Of a DNA stretch of 64,000 nucleotides, positions 43,889-52,900 are shown one piece after another; the first letter of the stretch is position 1, and each line of letters starts with the position of its first letter. Source of the stretch: Acidobacteriota bacterium (lineage in GTDB: Bacteria; Acidobacteriota; Terriglobia; Bryobacterales; Bryobacteraceae); the NCBI GenBank assembly GCA_023436715.1, contig JAEZIJ010000210.1:1-64000 (forward strand), written 5' to 3'. The notes under the pieces were generated by a model, which saw nothing but the letters and a program-made list of their open reading frames with translations, did no database searches and was not told the origin of the DNA. The translations under genes were made by a program, and so were the position numbers.

Positions 43889-45307
43889 TCAGCGCGAAGC
43901 GGCCCAGCGGATGGCTTGGTGCATGAGCTGCTGGTAACCGGGGTCCTGATGGGCGTAGCGGTCGTGGCCGAGCTCGATGTAAACGACCCGGGATTTCTCA
44001 TACGGGCCGATCCAGACCACCGGCCCGTCGCTGGTCGGGTTGTCGGTCGTCATGAGGACCTTCGACCTGGGCGAGATCCACATGCCCTTGTATGTCTCTT
44101 CCATGAAGTAGAGCTGGCCGATGCCGTCCGTGACGGGATGCTTCGCAATCACCTTGGAAAAGACCGGCTGGTCGTGGAGATACGTGGAGGCGGCGCGGTT
44201 GCCTTCGGGCTTCAGCAGATATTTGCCCCCAACGACTTCCTCATACCACCAGGGCCACGAATTGAAGTTCGCGATGGCGTGATGACAGACCACCACACCC
44301 TTGCCGCTCTCGAGAAAGGCTTGCAGGTTCTTGCGCTGTCCCTCGGAGACTTCCTGGACCATATCGTAAAGGACCAGGACATCCACGTTCTTGCTTAGGT
44401 TGCCGGTATAGGCGTCCGGGTATCCCTTTACATTGGCGCGGATGTCGGGGAAGTTCTCGAAGACCTGGTAGAACGTGGCGTCATGGTCGTGACCGCCGGT
44501 GACGACCTGGACACGGATCGGCTGCTCCCGCTTTTCGGCCGGGGCGACGCTCCCGGTGGCGGCCCACTCGCAGCCGCGCGTGAAGGTGGCGACGAAGCCG
44601 GCGGTCTGCATCGCCGAGACATCGTGCCCGAGCGCGGTGTGGAACACGCGTCCCTTGCCATAGTTGAGGGTCCAGAGCATGGGCTCGTTCTTGCCGGTGC
44701 CGCCGTTGGCGGGATCGTCAAACGCGGTTGCGAGCACGTGGATTTCGGGGCGCGTGCGGATCGAGTGATACAGCTCGTCGTTGATCTTGAACGGCTCGAG
44801 TCCCTGAGTAATGGGATGGGCGGCGTCCGTGTACTTGACCGTGAAGAGGTGGCGTGGTGCGTGGCCAGTCTTGGGTGCCTGATCGGACCAGGAGCCTCCG
44901 GCCATCGCGGCGTATTCCGGCCAGGCAGGCTCGATGATGCCGGTGCGAACGTGCCGGTCGCCAAGCACGACGAGTCCTCCGAACGCATAGGTGGCGCCGT
45001 GGACCGCGACGAGGCCTTTTCCGGAGCGAACGAAGTTCTCGACGGCCTTCTCGGCGGTCGCTCCCCAGCGCGCTCCGTTGTAATCCAGGACGAGGAGGCC
45101 GTAGGAGGCCAGCGTGGCATCGGTAATGCCGGCCGGCTCTTCCTGGACCCGGACATCGAAGCGGCCGGTATCGGTGAGGATTTTGCGGAGATACGGAGTG
45201 GTGGTGCGCCAGTCGTGGTTATTGCGTCCGGAAAGGATCAGCACGCGGACAGGCGCGGCGGCGGCGAGGGCCGCGGCGGCAAGCAACAGGACAATGGCTC
45301 TACGCAT
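43889..45307 (-). CDS. exported tandem ThuA-domain protein
   Basis: A 472-residue secreted protein with two ThuA domains. The signal peptide is AIVLLLAAAALAAAAP. Domain 1 (about 20-245) has VLILSGRNNHDW, VAVHGATYAF and FHTALGHD; domain 2 (about 255-470) has VVTGGHDHDATF, VVVCHHAIANFNSWPWWYEE and YIELGHDRYAH. Both keep the histidine-rich ThuA pattern, and neither has an amidotransferase Cys. ThuA proteins occur in disaccharide pathways that work through 3-keto sugars, but their exact chemistry is mostly unproven. It overlaps the sugar isomerase gene by eight bases, so the two are coupled. Confidence 0.88.
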   Translation of the reverse strand: MRRAIVLLLAAAALAAAAPVRVLILSGRNNHDWRTTTPYLRKILTDTGRFDVRVQEEPAGITDATLASYGLLVLDYNGARWGATAEKAVENFVRSGKGLVAVHGATYAFGGLVVLGDRHVRTGIIEPAWPEYAAMAGGSWSDQAPKTGHAPRHLFTVKYTDAAHPITQGLEPFKINDELYHSIRTRPEIHVLATAFDDPANGGTGKNEPMLWTLNYGKGRVFHTALGHDVSAMQTAGFVATFTRGCEWAATGSVAPAEKREQPIRVQVVTGGHDHDATFYQVFENFPDIRANVKGYPDAYTGNLSKNVDVLVLYDMVQEVSEGQRKNLQAFLESGKGVVVCHHAIANFNSWPWWYEEVVGGKYLLKPEGNRAASTYLHDQPVFSKVIAKHPVTDGIGQLYFMEETYKGMWISPRSKVLMTTDNPTSDGPVVWIGPYEKSRVVYIELGHDRYAHQDPGYQQLMHQAIRWAASR

Positions 45308-46148
45308 GGGCGAGCTTGGCCTCCTTGGGGAGAAGAGAGTTCAGGTGCGCAAGGCTGCGGGCGGCCTGTTCCGAGGTGCCGCACTCGACGGAGAAGACGC
45401 CGCTCCAGTTGACCTCGCGAAGAATCCCAATGACGTGCGACCAGGCGATCACTCCGTCGCCGCAGGCGCAGCCGACTGGGGTGCCGGTGACCTTGCCGCG
45501 TTCGGCGTCGGCGTGGGCGATGGTGATGTCCTTCGCGTGCAGGTGTATGAGGCGGTCGCGAACCGCTCTTAGGCCCTCGTAAGGGTCCTCGCCGGCGAGG
45601 TAGGCGTTGCCGGTGTCGTAGTTGATGCGAAGGAAGGGGGAATCGACGAGGCCGGCGATGCGGAGCAAACCGGCGGTTGTCTTCGAGATGCTCTGGTGCG
45701 GCTCGATTCCGACATAGATGCCGTAGCGCTCGGCGGTGCGCAGGACGGTCGATAGCGTGTACTTCATGACTCCCCAGGCGTCCTCGACGGAAACCCAATC
45801 GGGGCGGATGCCTTCATCCGTGTTGACGACGGGTGCTCCGATGGCGGCGGCGAAGCGGATGGCCTTCTGAAGATAGGGCACGCTGATTTCGGGACGGATG
45901 AGCGGGCAGTGCGCGCTGAGCCCGGAGGCGGCGACGCCGTTGCGGGCGAGCGTGTCCTTGATCTCGAGCGGCTCCTCATCCAGGGAGACGGAATGGAAGT
46001 AGCCGGCTTCGCTGAGCAGTTCGCGGCCGTTGTGGACCATGGGTTCGACGTAGCGGAAGCCGAGCGCGGCGGCGCGTTCGACTCCGGCCGCGAACCCCTT
46101 GTCCTCGTGGCGGATGAATTCCATGTTGACGCCGATTTCAATGCTCAT
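45300..46148 (-). CDS. sugar phosphate isomerase/epimerase (xylose isomerase-like TIM barrel)
   Basis: A 282-residue AP-endonuclease-2/xylose-isomerase-like barrel protein. Metal-binding positions are visible in VGIEPHQS (Glu), INYDTGNAYLAG (Asp), HLHAKDI (His) and FSVECGT (Glu). Relatives interconvert ketoses and aldoses, epimerise keto sugars or act in inositol breakdown. No signal peptide, so it acts in the cytoplasm. It is the upstream partner of the ThuA gene and is separated from the Gfo/Idh/MocA gene by the degenerate repeat region, which suggests the repeats landed inside an operon. Confidence 0.87.
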   Translation of the reverse strand: MSIEIGVNMEFIRHEDKGFAAGVERAAALGFRYVEPMVHNGRELLSEAGYFHSVSLDEEPLEIKDTLARNGVAASGLSAHCPLIRPEISVPYLQKAIRFAAAIGAPVVNTDEGIRPDWVSVEDAWGVMKYTLSTVLRTAERYGIYVGIEPHQSISKTTAGLLRIAGLVDSPFLRINYDTGNAYLAGEDPYEGLRAVRDRLIHLHAKDITIAHADAERGKVTGTPVGCACGDGVIAWSHVIGILREVNWSGVFSVECGTSEQAARSLAHLNSLLPKEAKLAHA

Positions 46149-46162
46149 GCGTTTTCTCCTTG

Positions 46163-46380
46163 ACAGGGGCTAAAGCCCAAGCCCAAGCGTGCCCCGATAC
46201 AAAGCCCGATCATACTCAAATGCGCCGGTAAATTTGGGAGCCCTGACAGGGGCTATTATAAAGCCCAGGCCTTTCCATGACGCTACAGCACGGCTAAATG
46301 TGGCAGGCCAGCCGAATCGTATCAGGGCATGGCTTCAGCCATGCCGTAGGGCGTCACCTTTACAGGGCTTTAGCCCCGTT
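46163..46380. repeat. degenerate compound palindromic repeat (copy 4)
   Basis: The gap contains several decayed pieces of the 137-bp repeat: GGGGCTAAAGCCC with GTGCCCCGATAC (46167-46200), CAGGGGCT with AAAGCCC (46246-46265), CACGGCTAAA near 46290, and GTATCAGGGCATGGCT at 46319-46334 with AGCCATGCC. In the last piece both arms changed together (C to T on the left, G to A on the right), keeping the stem paired. It lies between two minus-strand genes of one cluster, unlike the other copies. Confidence 0.75.
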
Positions 46381-46391
46381 GTCTTTCGTGC

Positions 46392-47564
46392 CTACACATC
46401 CCAGTTGTTGTCCCAAACGGCGCGGCCACCCTGCTTGTAGGCGATGTTCATGATGTGGCAGGCCAGCGCCGAGTAGTGGCCCGTAACCGCGTCGGCGTTG
46501 GGCTGCTTGCGGGTGCGGACGCAATCGAGGAAGTTGGCCATGTGGGCGGATTCGGGGCTGGTTCCCGCGGTGATGTCGGGCTGCTTCCTGTCTGCGTGCT
46601 GGAACCGGTACCCGTGACGGAAGATGGTCAGGCGCCCTCCGGAGCCCATGAAGATGATGTTGGCGGAGTCGTTCCCGATCATGTCCGTAATATTGGCTTC
46701 GAAAGTGACGGTCAGATTCTGCGGGTACTCGACAATGCCGTTGATGTTATCCGGCGTGTCGCGGCCGTCGTTATACCGGTAGATGCCGCCGAGCGCCACC
46801 GCGGCGCGGGCGCGGGTGAGATTCAGATACCAGTGGACGACATCCACCATGTGGACGAACAGGCCGCCGGTCTGTCCTCCGGTCGAAAAATCCCAGTAGG
46901 AGAAGCGATTGAAGTAACGCTTGGGATCCCACGGGATTTTCGGCAGCCAGCCCAGGCAGGCGTCCCAATCGAGTCCGGCGGGCTTTGTCTCCATGCCGGC
47001 GGGCGGTTTTTCGAGATAGCCCCCGTTTCCATTCCAGATCGTGCGGACCATGGTGACCTGGCCAATGAGACCTGAGTCGAAGAACCGCTGCTTGGCTTCG
47101 ATGAAATTAGCCATGCTGCGCTGCTGCATGCCGACCTGAACCACGCGGCGCGTATCGCGAACGGTGCGCACCAACTCCACGCCCTGCATGGGAAGCGAGG
47201 TCATGGGCTTTTCGACGAAGACGTCCTTGCCGGCGCGGCAGGCCTCGCCGGTAATCTGGGAGTGGAGGTGGTCCCAGGTGGCGACGATGACGGCGTCGAT
47301 ATCCTTGCGGTCGAGCAACTGGCGATAGTCGGCGTAGCGGGTGACGCCGCCGCCGGCCAGCTTGGCGCCTCTCTCGCGGCGGAGGTCCCAGGCGTCCGAG
47401 ACTGCTACCCATTCGTGTCCACCAAGCTGATTGGCGACCTCCATGAGGTAGGAGCCGCGGCCCCCGGTTCCGATGATGCCGAGGCGCACGCGATCGTTAG
47501 CGCCCATCACGCGCATCTGGGACACGGCGGTGGAGGTTGCGAGGAATGTACGGCGGGTCAACAT
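46392..47564 (-). CDS. exported Gfo/Idh/MocA family oxidoreductase
   Basis: A 390-residue NAD(P)-dependent sugar oxidoreductase. A Tat-type leader (MLTRRTFLATS) precedes the Rossmann motif GIIGTGGRGSYL and the conserved EKPMT motif with the catalytic Lys; later YWDFSTGGQTGGLFVHMVDVVHWYL is typical of the group that oxidises sugars or inositols. A Tat leader means it may fold with its cofactor before export. It overlaps the upstream UroD-type gene by seven bases. In related pathways such enzymes create or remove 3-keto sugars for ThuA and isomerase partners. Confidence 0.9.
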   Translation of the reverse strand: MLTRRTFLATSTAVSQMRVMGANDRVRLGIIGTGGRGSYLMEVANQLGGHEWVAVSDAWDLRRERGAKLAGGGVTRYADYRQLLDRKDIDAVIVATWDHLHSQITGEACRAGKDVFVEKPMTSLPMQGVELVRTVRDTRRVVQVGMQQRSMANFIEAKQRFFDSGLIGQVTMVRTIWNGNGGYLEKPPAGMETKPAGLDWDACLGWLPKIPWDPKRYFNRFSYWDFSTGGQTGGLFVHMVDVVHWYLNLTRARAAVALGGIYRYNDGRDTPDNINGIVEYPQNLTVTFEANITDMIGNDSANIIFMGSGGRLTIFRHGYRFQHADRKQPDITAGTSPESAHMANFLDCVRTRKQPNADAVTGHYSALACHIMNIAYKQGGRAVWDNNWDV

Positions 47565-48721
47565 GGAGTCTCCTTGGTTATGGGTTGTTGGTTGTACGTG
47601 CAGGCTTTCGCTGCCTGGAACAGAGCCACTATGTTCTCTGGAGGAACGTCCGGCTGGATGTTGTGGACCGCGGCTACTATGTAGCCTCCGTTCGTGCCCA
47701 AGGTCTCGAAGGCGCGCCGGACTCCGGCCCGCACCTGTTCAGGGGTCCCGTGCGGGAGCAGGTGCTGGGAATCGATAGCTCCCCAGAAAGCGATGCGGCC
47801 GCCGAATTCCTTCTTGAGGCGTGCGGGTTCCATGTTGCGCGCGGTGACCTGTATGGGGTTGAGGGCATCAATGCCGATGTCGATGAAATCGGGGATGTAG
47901 GTATAGACGGAGCCGCAGGTGTGGTAGAGAATCTTCGCTTTCGTGTGGGCTCGGATCGTCTCGACGATGCGCTCTTGTCGGGGGCGGATGAGCTTGCGGT
48001 ACAGGGGGAGGGAGCAGACGGCCCGGTCCTGCTGGCCGATGTCATCCCCGAAAGCGACGACGTCGATGAGGTCGCCGACTTCGGCGAGGGTGCGGTGGTT
48101 AAGCTCGACGAGGCGGTCGAGGATGGCATCGAGCAGGCAAGTAAAGAGCGCGTGGTCCTGGCCGAGATCGAGGAACCAATCCTCGAAGCCGCGCAGGTAC
48201 TGGGCGGTGTGGACGAGGTTGAACCGCGCGTTGTACATGACGGCGTAGCCGGTTTCGCGCAGGCGGAAGGCTTTGGCGCGGAGGCCGCGGATGATGCCGG
48301 GGTCGGCCGGATCGGGGAAGGGATAACGGGCGATCGTCCGGGCGTCGATATCGCCGGCGAGCGGCGAGGTTTCCAGCTCGTAGTAATGACAGCCGGGCGG
48401 CCGGCGCCGCGTGACGCCCCACTCGTCGCGATACCGGTCGCCGGGCAGTTCTGTATCGCCGCCGCCATCGGCCGGACCCTGGGCGAAAGCACGGCAATCG
48501 GCATCGAGGAATTCGAGGATCCGCTCATCGACTTCGACGACCTGCTGCATGCGGTCAAGGATGGGGCCGGGCGATCCAAAGCCGAGGTAGGCGCAGAGTT
48601 TCTCGCAAGCGCCCTTGACCATGCCGGTGAAGCGGGCGGAACCGAGATCGATGGGGACGCGGTCAGGCTGCTGGTGGGAGAGGGCCTTCAGAACACGGTC
48701 GCGGTGCGTCGTTGCGGTCAT
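47558..48721 (-). CDS. uroporphyrinogen decarboxylase-like protein (URO-D methyltransferase superfamily)
   Basis: A 387-residue protein of the URO-D superfamily. The TIM barrel has the start HRDRVLKALSHQQPDRVPIDLG, VVAFGDDIGQQ, and the zinc-type motif LYHTCGSV found in cobalamin/thiol methyltransferases such as MtaA. The conserved arginines of true HemE are not seen, so haem synthesis is unlikely. In a sugar cluster it could remove methyl groups from a methoxylated substrate; that is inference, since no corrinoid protein is nearby. It is the first gene of the minus-strand cluster and is coupled to the Gfo/Idh/MocA gene. Confidence 0.85.
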   Translation of the reverse strand: MTATTHRDRVLKALSHQQPDRVPIDLGSARFTGMVKGACEKLCAYLGFGSPGPILDRMQQVVEVDERILEFLDADCRAFAQGPADGGGDTELPGDRYRDEWGVTRRRPPGCHYYELETSPLAGDIDARTIARYPFPDPADPGIIRGLRAKAFRLRETGYAVMYNARFNLVHTAQYLRGFEDWFLDLGQDHALFTCLLDAILDRLVELNHRTLAEVGDLIDVVAFGDDIGQQDRAVCSLPLYRKLIRPRQERIVETIRAHTKAKILYHTCGSVYTYIPDFIDIGIDALNPIQVTARNMEPARLKKEFGGRIAFWGAIDSQHLLPHGTPEQVRAGVRRAFETLGTNGGYIVAAVHNIQPDVPPENIVALFQAAKACTYNQQPITKETPC

Positions 48722-48772
48722 TCGCGCTCCGATCTATTCTACTCGCGTGATCGGGTCGCGGGTGAAGGCTAC

Positions 48773-48886
48773 TCACAGCTTCTCAAGCCAGAGGCGGAGG
48801 CGGCTGGTCAGCCCGAAAATTTCATCGAGCAAATATGACATCATCGCGCCAAGCACGATGAAAAGCGACACGTCGATAATTTCCAT
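48773..48886 (-). CDS. candidate 37-residue single-helix membrane peptide
   Basis: An ATG opens a 37-codon frame with an acidic start (MEIIDVSLFIVLGAMMSYLL), one hydrophobic helix of ~17 residues and an amphipathic basic end (TSRLRLWLEKL). It fits a small membrane-anchored peptide. It stands between the UroD-type gene on the same strand and the divergent GlsB-like gene. No strong ribosome binding site is seen. The family is unknown, and coding is a judgement from composition only. Confidence 0.4.
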   Translation of the reverse strand: MEIIDVSLFIVLGAMMSYLLDEIFGLTSRLRLWLEKL

Positions 48887-48966
48887 GGCACTGCAATGAA
48901 TGATTCTAACAGCACTGCCGCAGCATGGTCCTTAGCGTGCATTCATGATTCTCGGGGAGGTAAAGT

Positions 48967-49227
48967 ATGTTGGCAGTCCTGGGGTGGATTTTCTTCGGCC
49001 TGGTGGTCGGGATTATCGCAAAGCTCCTGATGCCGGGCAGGGATCCTGGCGGGTTTGTCGTCACGATCCTGCTGGGTATCGCGGGAGCTCTTCTCGCAGG
49101 CTGGTTCGGGCGCGCGGTCGGGTGGTACAAACCAGGTGAGGGCGCGGGCTTCATCACGTCCATCATCGGTGCGGTAGTGATCCTGTTCATCTACCACCTG
49201 ATTCGCCGGCGCAAACAGGTGACGTGA
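48967..49227 (+). CDS. GlsB/YeaQ/YmgE family stress-response membrane protein
   Basis: An 86-residue membrane protein of the former 'transglycosylase-associated' family. It has three hydrophobic helices and the family glycine patterns GWIFFGLVVGIIAKLLMPG, ILLGIAGALLAGW and GFITSIIGAVVILFIY, ending in a basic RRRKQ tail. Members respond to envelope or acid stress; no biochemical activity is established. GGGGAGG (48954-48960) gives a strong ribosome binding site six bases before the ATG. Confidence 0.92.
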   Translation: MLAVLGWIFFGLVVGIIAKLLMPGRDPGGFVVTILLGIAGALLAGWFGRAVGWYKPGEGAGFITSIIGAVVILFIYHLIRRRKQVT

Positions 49228-49347
49228 GTGCGGTCAGCGTCGCCGGCAGCTTAAAATTCTTGCCTTTCCGTAAACAATTAAGTATCGTTAATGGTGCGCG
49301 CCAATCCTGCCGGGTGCGACGGAAATCCTGGAACGAGGTAATCGCCG

Positions 49348-49731
49348 ATGCTGCGCACCAATCGCTGTGGAACGAGAACCCTGCTGCTGATTGCAGCACT
49401 CACCACCGGATGCACTCGGCAGGCTGCAATCCCTCAGGACGTAGTACCGGGACATTTCTGGTGCGACGCCGATCGGGCCGAGGAACTCTTCTTTACGAAG
49501 CGGGGCGGGATCGTGATCAAGAACGCCAGGGGTAGCAGCGTCTCGGGCGATTATCATTTTGCCGATCCCCACACGATCAATATCAAGCTTCAAACAGCCC
49601 CCGGCGAGACGTACAAGATGACCTGGGTGATGGCGGCGGGAGAGAACGAACTGACCGTCAAGTGCGTGGATGACGGGGGATACCGGCACAAGCCCAAGGG
49701 TTCCGTAACGCGATATCGGATGAAGTTTTGA
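49348..49731 (+). CDS. small putative lipoprotein
   Basis: A 127-residue protein with a lipoprotein signal (LLLIAALTTGC) giving a lipidated C22. The mature part is beta-rich (FFTKRGGIVIKN, SGDYHFADPHTINIKL, YKMTWVMAAGENELTVKC), as in small lipocalin-like or DUF-type envelope proteins; I do not recognise the family. GAGG at 49335-49338 is a fair ribosome binding site. The gene stands alone between the GlsB-like gene and the second TonB receptor. Confidence 0.72.
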   Translation: MLRTNRCGTRTLLLIAALTTGCTRQAAIPQDVVPGHFWCDADRAEELFFTKRGGIVIKNARGSSVSGDYHFADPHTINIKLQTAPGETYKMTWVMAAGENELTVKCVDDGGYRHKPKGSVTRYRMKF

Positions 49732-49800
49732 ATAAACTCCGACAGCCGAAAGGTCAACCTGTCCGCTTCCTTCCAGAGTCTCCGGCCTGAACTTGTGGTT

Positions 49801-49806
49801 TATAAT
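49801..49806 (+). promoter_or_regulatory. TATAAT -10 element, candidate promoter of the TonB receptor
   Basis: A perfect TATAAT lies about 105 bases upstream of the receptor ATG, in a rare AT-rich patch of an otherwise GC-rich gap. No good TTGACA is found 16-18 bases before it, so it is only a candidate. The ~100-base leader that would follow contains GC-rich inverted segments. Confidence 0.4.
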
Positions 49807-49911
49807 TGACCGTTGGCCGGACGGCCCGCCGTGGTGCGTCCGTGTCGGAACCGCGGCGTGCCTGTCAGGGTGATACGCCTCAGCCGCGAAAAAACCTTCA
49901 GGGGATTGTAG

Positions 49912-52900
49912 ATGTCGAAGCTGAATCGGCAATGGTCTTTGGTGTGTCTTGCGGCCATGCTTTTATTTCTCGTTTGCGGCGCCGCCTGGGCCCAGGAGTC
50001 CCGGGCGAACGTCCAGGGGCGGGTGACCGACCCGCAGGGGGCGGCGGTGCCCGGAGCCACGGTCAGTGTGATTTCCGAGGACACCAACGTCGAGCAGAAA
50101 ACAACAACCAATGAACAGGGGTCGTGGACGGTGCGGTTCCTCAATCCGGGCAAGTACCGGGTTGTCGTCGCGGCCCAGGGTTTCAAGAGCTACGAGCAAA
50201 AAGACATTGTTCTTCAGGTCGCCGACATGAAGCAGATCGATGCGACTCTGACCCTTGGAGCGGTGTCGGAGACGGTCACGGTGACGGCTGAGGCGGCGCT
50301 GATCGACACGACGGCGTCGACGTCCGGCACGGTGGTGAGTCCGGAGGCGGTCACCGAGATCCCGGTGATGTCCCGCATTCCGTTCCAACTGGCGACGATG
50401 TCGCCGGGCGTACAGGCGGTCGATCAAAACAACAACGTGGCGATGATGTGGTCGAAGAACGCCGCATCGGGGGTCCGCGTGAACGGCGGACGCGACGACA
50501 GGTCGAACGAGTTCCTGCTCGACGGCTCGCCGAACCAGAACCGCGACAAGGTCGCGTTCGTTCCGCCGGCCGACGCCGTGGCGGAATTTCGCATCATGAC
50601 CAACGCCTACGATGCGCAGTACGGGCGCCAGGCGGGCGGCACGCTTAACGTCAGCCTCAAGAGCGGCACGAACAACTACCACGGCAACCTTTACGAGTTC
50701 AACCGGAACGACGCCTACGCGGCGAACACCTTCCAGGGCAACCGCTCGGGGCAGGACAAGTCGCCCACCCGGTACAACCTTTACGGCGGCACCTTCGGCG
50801 GGCCGGTGCGGCTGCCGAAGCTTTACGACGGCAAAGACAAGACCTTCTTCTTTGTTTCCTACGAAGGGATTCGCAACCAGGACCCGCGTGCCGGGGTGCG
50901 GACGGTGCCGGACGCGGCCGAACGCGCGGGGGACTTCACGGGAACGTGGAGCACGCAGGTGATCGGCGGAGTGTCGCGGATGGTCCCAACGACCATCTTC
51001 GATCCGTTAACGGCGGACACCCGGCGGACGATATTCGTCGATGGCAAGGAAGTGCAGAACCCGCAGTTCGGCTACCGCCAACCTTTTGCGGGCAACAAGA
51101 TTCCGACTGAGCGCATCAGCCCCATCGCGAGAAACGTACTGGGATTCATTCCCATGCCGAACACCACGCCTCAGTCGACCAGCAACACTGCCAACAACTT
51201 CACGCCGAATTCGACCCGCCAGAACAAGATGGCGACGTTCATGGCGCGGCTCGACCACAACTGGAACTACTCGCACAAGACCTTCGGCAGCGTTCGCTGG
51301 AGCCACATGGACGAGTTTCTGGACGACTATTACCACAACGCCACGACAGGGGACCACACTACCCGGAGTCCGAAAGGCATCGGCCTCGACCACGTCTGGA
51401 CGCTGAGCCCGAACAAGATCCTTAACCTGCGCTTCAACGTGACGCGGTACGTAGAGCCGACCTACAGCAACGGCGCGGGGTTCAACCCGCTCGACCTGGG
51501 CTTCAGCAAGGAATACGTGTCAAAGATGGAGAAGCTCTCGTTCCCGCGGATGGAAGACGTATTCGGCGATATCGGCGGCAGCGCGGGCGGATACACCAAC
51601 ACGACCTATTACAACTGGAACGCCAACCTGACGCACGTGGTTGGCAACATGACGCTTCATTATGGCGGCGAGTACCGCGTGCTGCAGGACTCGACGGCCG
51701 GTTACGGCAATCAGAGCGGGCTGTTCGAGTTCGACGCCAGCGGTGGCCCCAACTGGACCCGGCGCCGCTACGACACGAGCGAGACGGGCTATGGCTCGAC
51801 GTTTGCCTCGTTCATGCTCGGGCTTCCAAACGGCGGCAACATCCCGCGGAACGCGAACAGCTTCAACAGCCAACGTTACACGGGTTTGTTCTTCCAAAAC
51901 GACTGGCGCGTGAATTCCCGCCTGACCGTCAACATCGGCCTGCGGTGGGACTACCAGAGCCCGTTCGAGGAACGGTTCAACCGCCGGGTCAGCGATTTCG
52001 ACCCCACCCAATTGAACCCGATCAGCGATGCCGCGCAGGCCGCCTACGCCAACATCATGAAGGGCGTGCTGGCGGACCCCGTGAAGTACCCCTTCGGCGC
52101 TCAGTTAGCTCAGTTGGTGCCTGTGAGCGCGTTCAAGGTCTACGGGGTGCAGAAGTATGCCGGTGTTGACGGGCAGCCGCGCACGTCGACGAACTCGGTG
52201 TGGGACCAGTGGCAGCCCAGGGTTGGGGCGGCTTACAGGCTGACCAACAGGACCGTGATCCGCGGCGGCTTCGGCAAGTTCTACCAGAGCTCCCAGGTCA
52301 TGCAGGGCCAGAACGGCTTCAGCCGTAGCACGTCTCTTAACGCCTCGATCGATAGCGGCCTCACGCCCTACGACACGCTGGCCAATCCGTTCCAGAACGG
52401 CATCCTCGATCCGACGGGCAGTTCGCTCGGCGCGATGACCAATCTCGGCAATGGCGTGAACTGGACCAACCGCGACGGGCACCTGCCGTACTCGTGGGAG
52501 TACAGCCTCCACCTGCAGCACGAGTGGAAGACCTGGCTCTTCGAGGTCGGCTACTCGCACAACAAGACGTATGACATCGGCTGGGACCTGCAGCAGAATG
52601 ACATCGGCCTGGACAACTGGATGACCTACCGCCAGCCGCGCTTCGACTCCACCGGCAAACCCACGGCGAAGGCGTTCCTGACGGACGAGCAGATCCCGAA
52701 CCCGTTCTACCAACTGCCGGGGGTGACGGGCAGCCGCGGGAGCAGCCAGCTCGTCAGTATCTACGACCTGATGCGGCCGATCAAGATCCTGGGCGGCCAG
52801 ACCAGCGCCGCGAACCCGTGGGGCAAGAACCAGTACGACGCGATGCAGGTGAAGGTGGAGCGGCGTTTCAGCCAGGGCTTCAGCATGCTGTTCGCCTACA

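Noticed and set aside
52101..52130. tRNA-like string TCAGTTAGCTCAGTTGG
   Set aside because: It resembles a tRNA D-arm but lies within receptor coding sequence and has no matching acceptor or T-arm.
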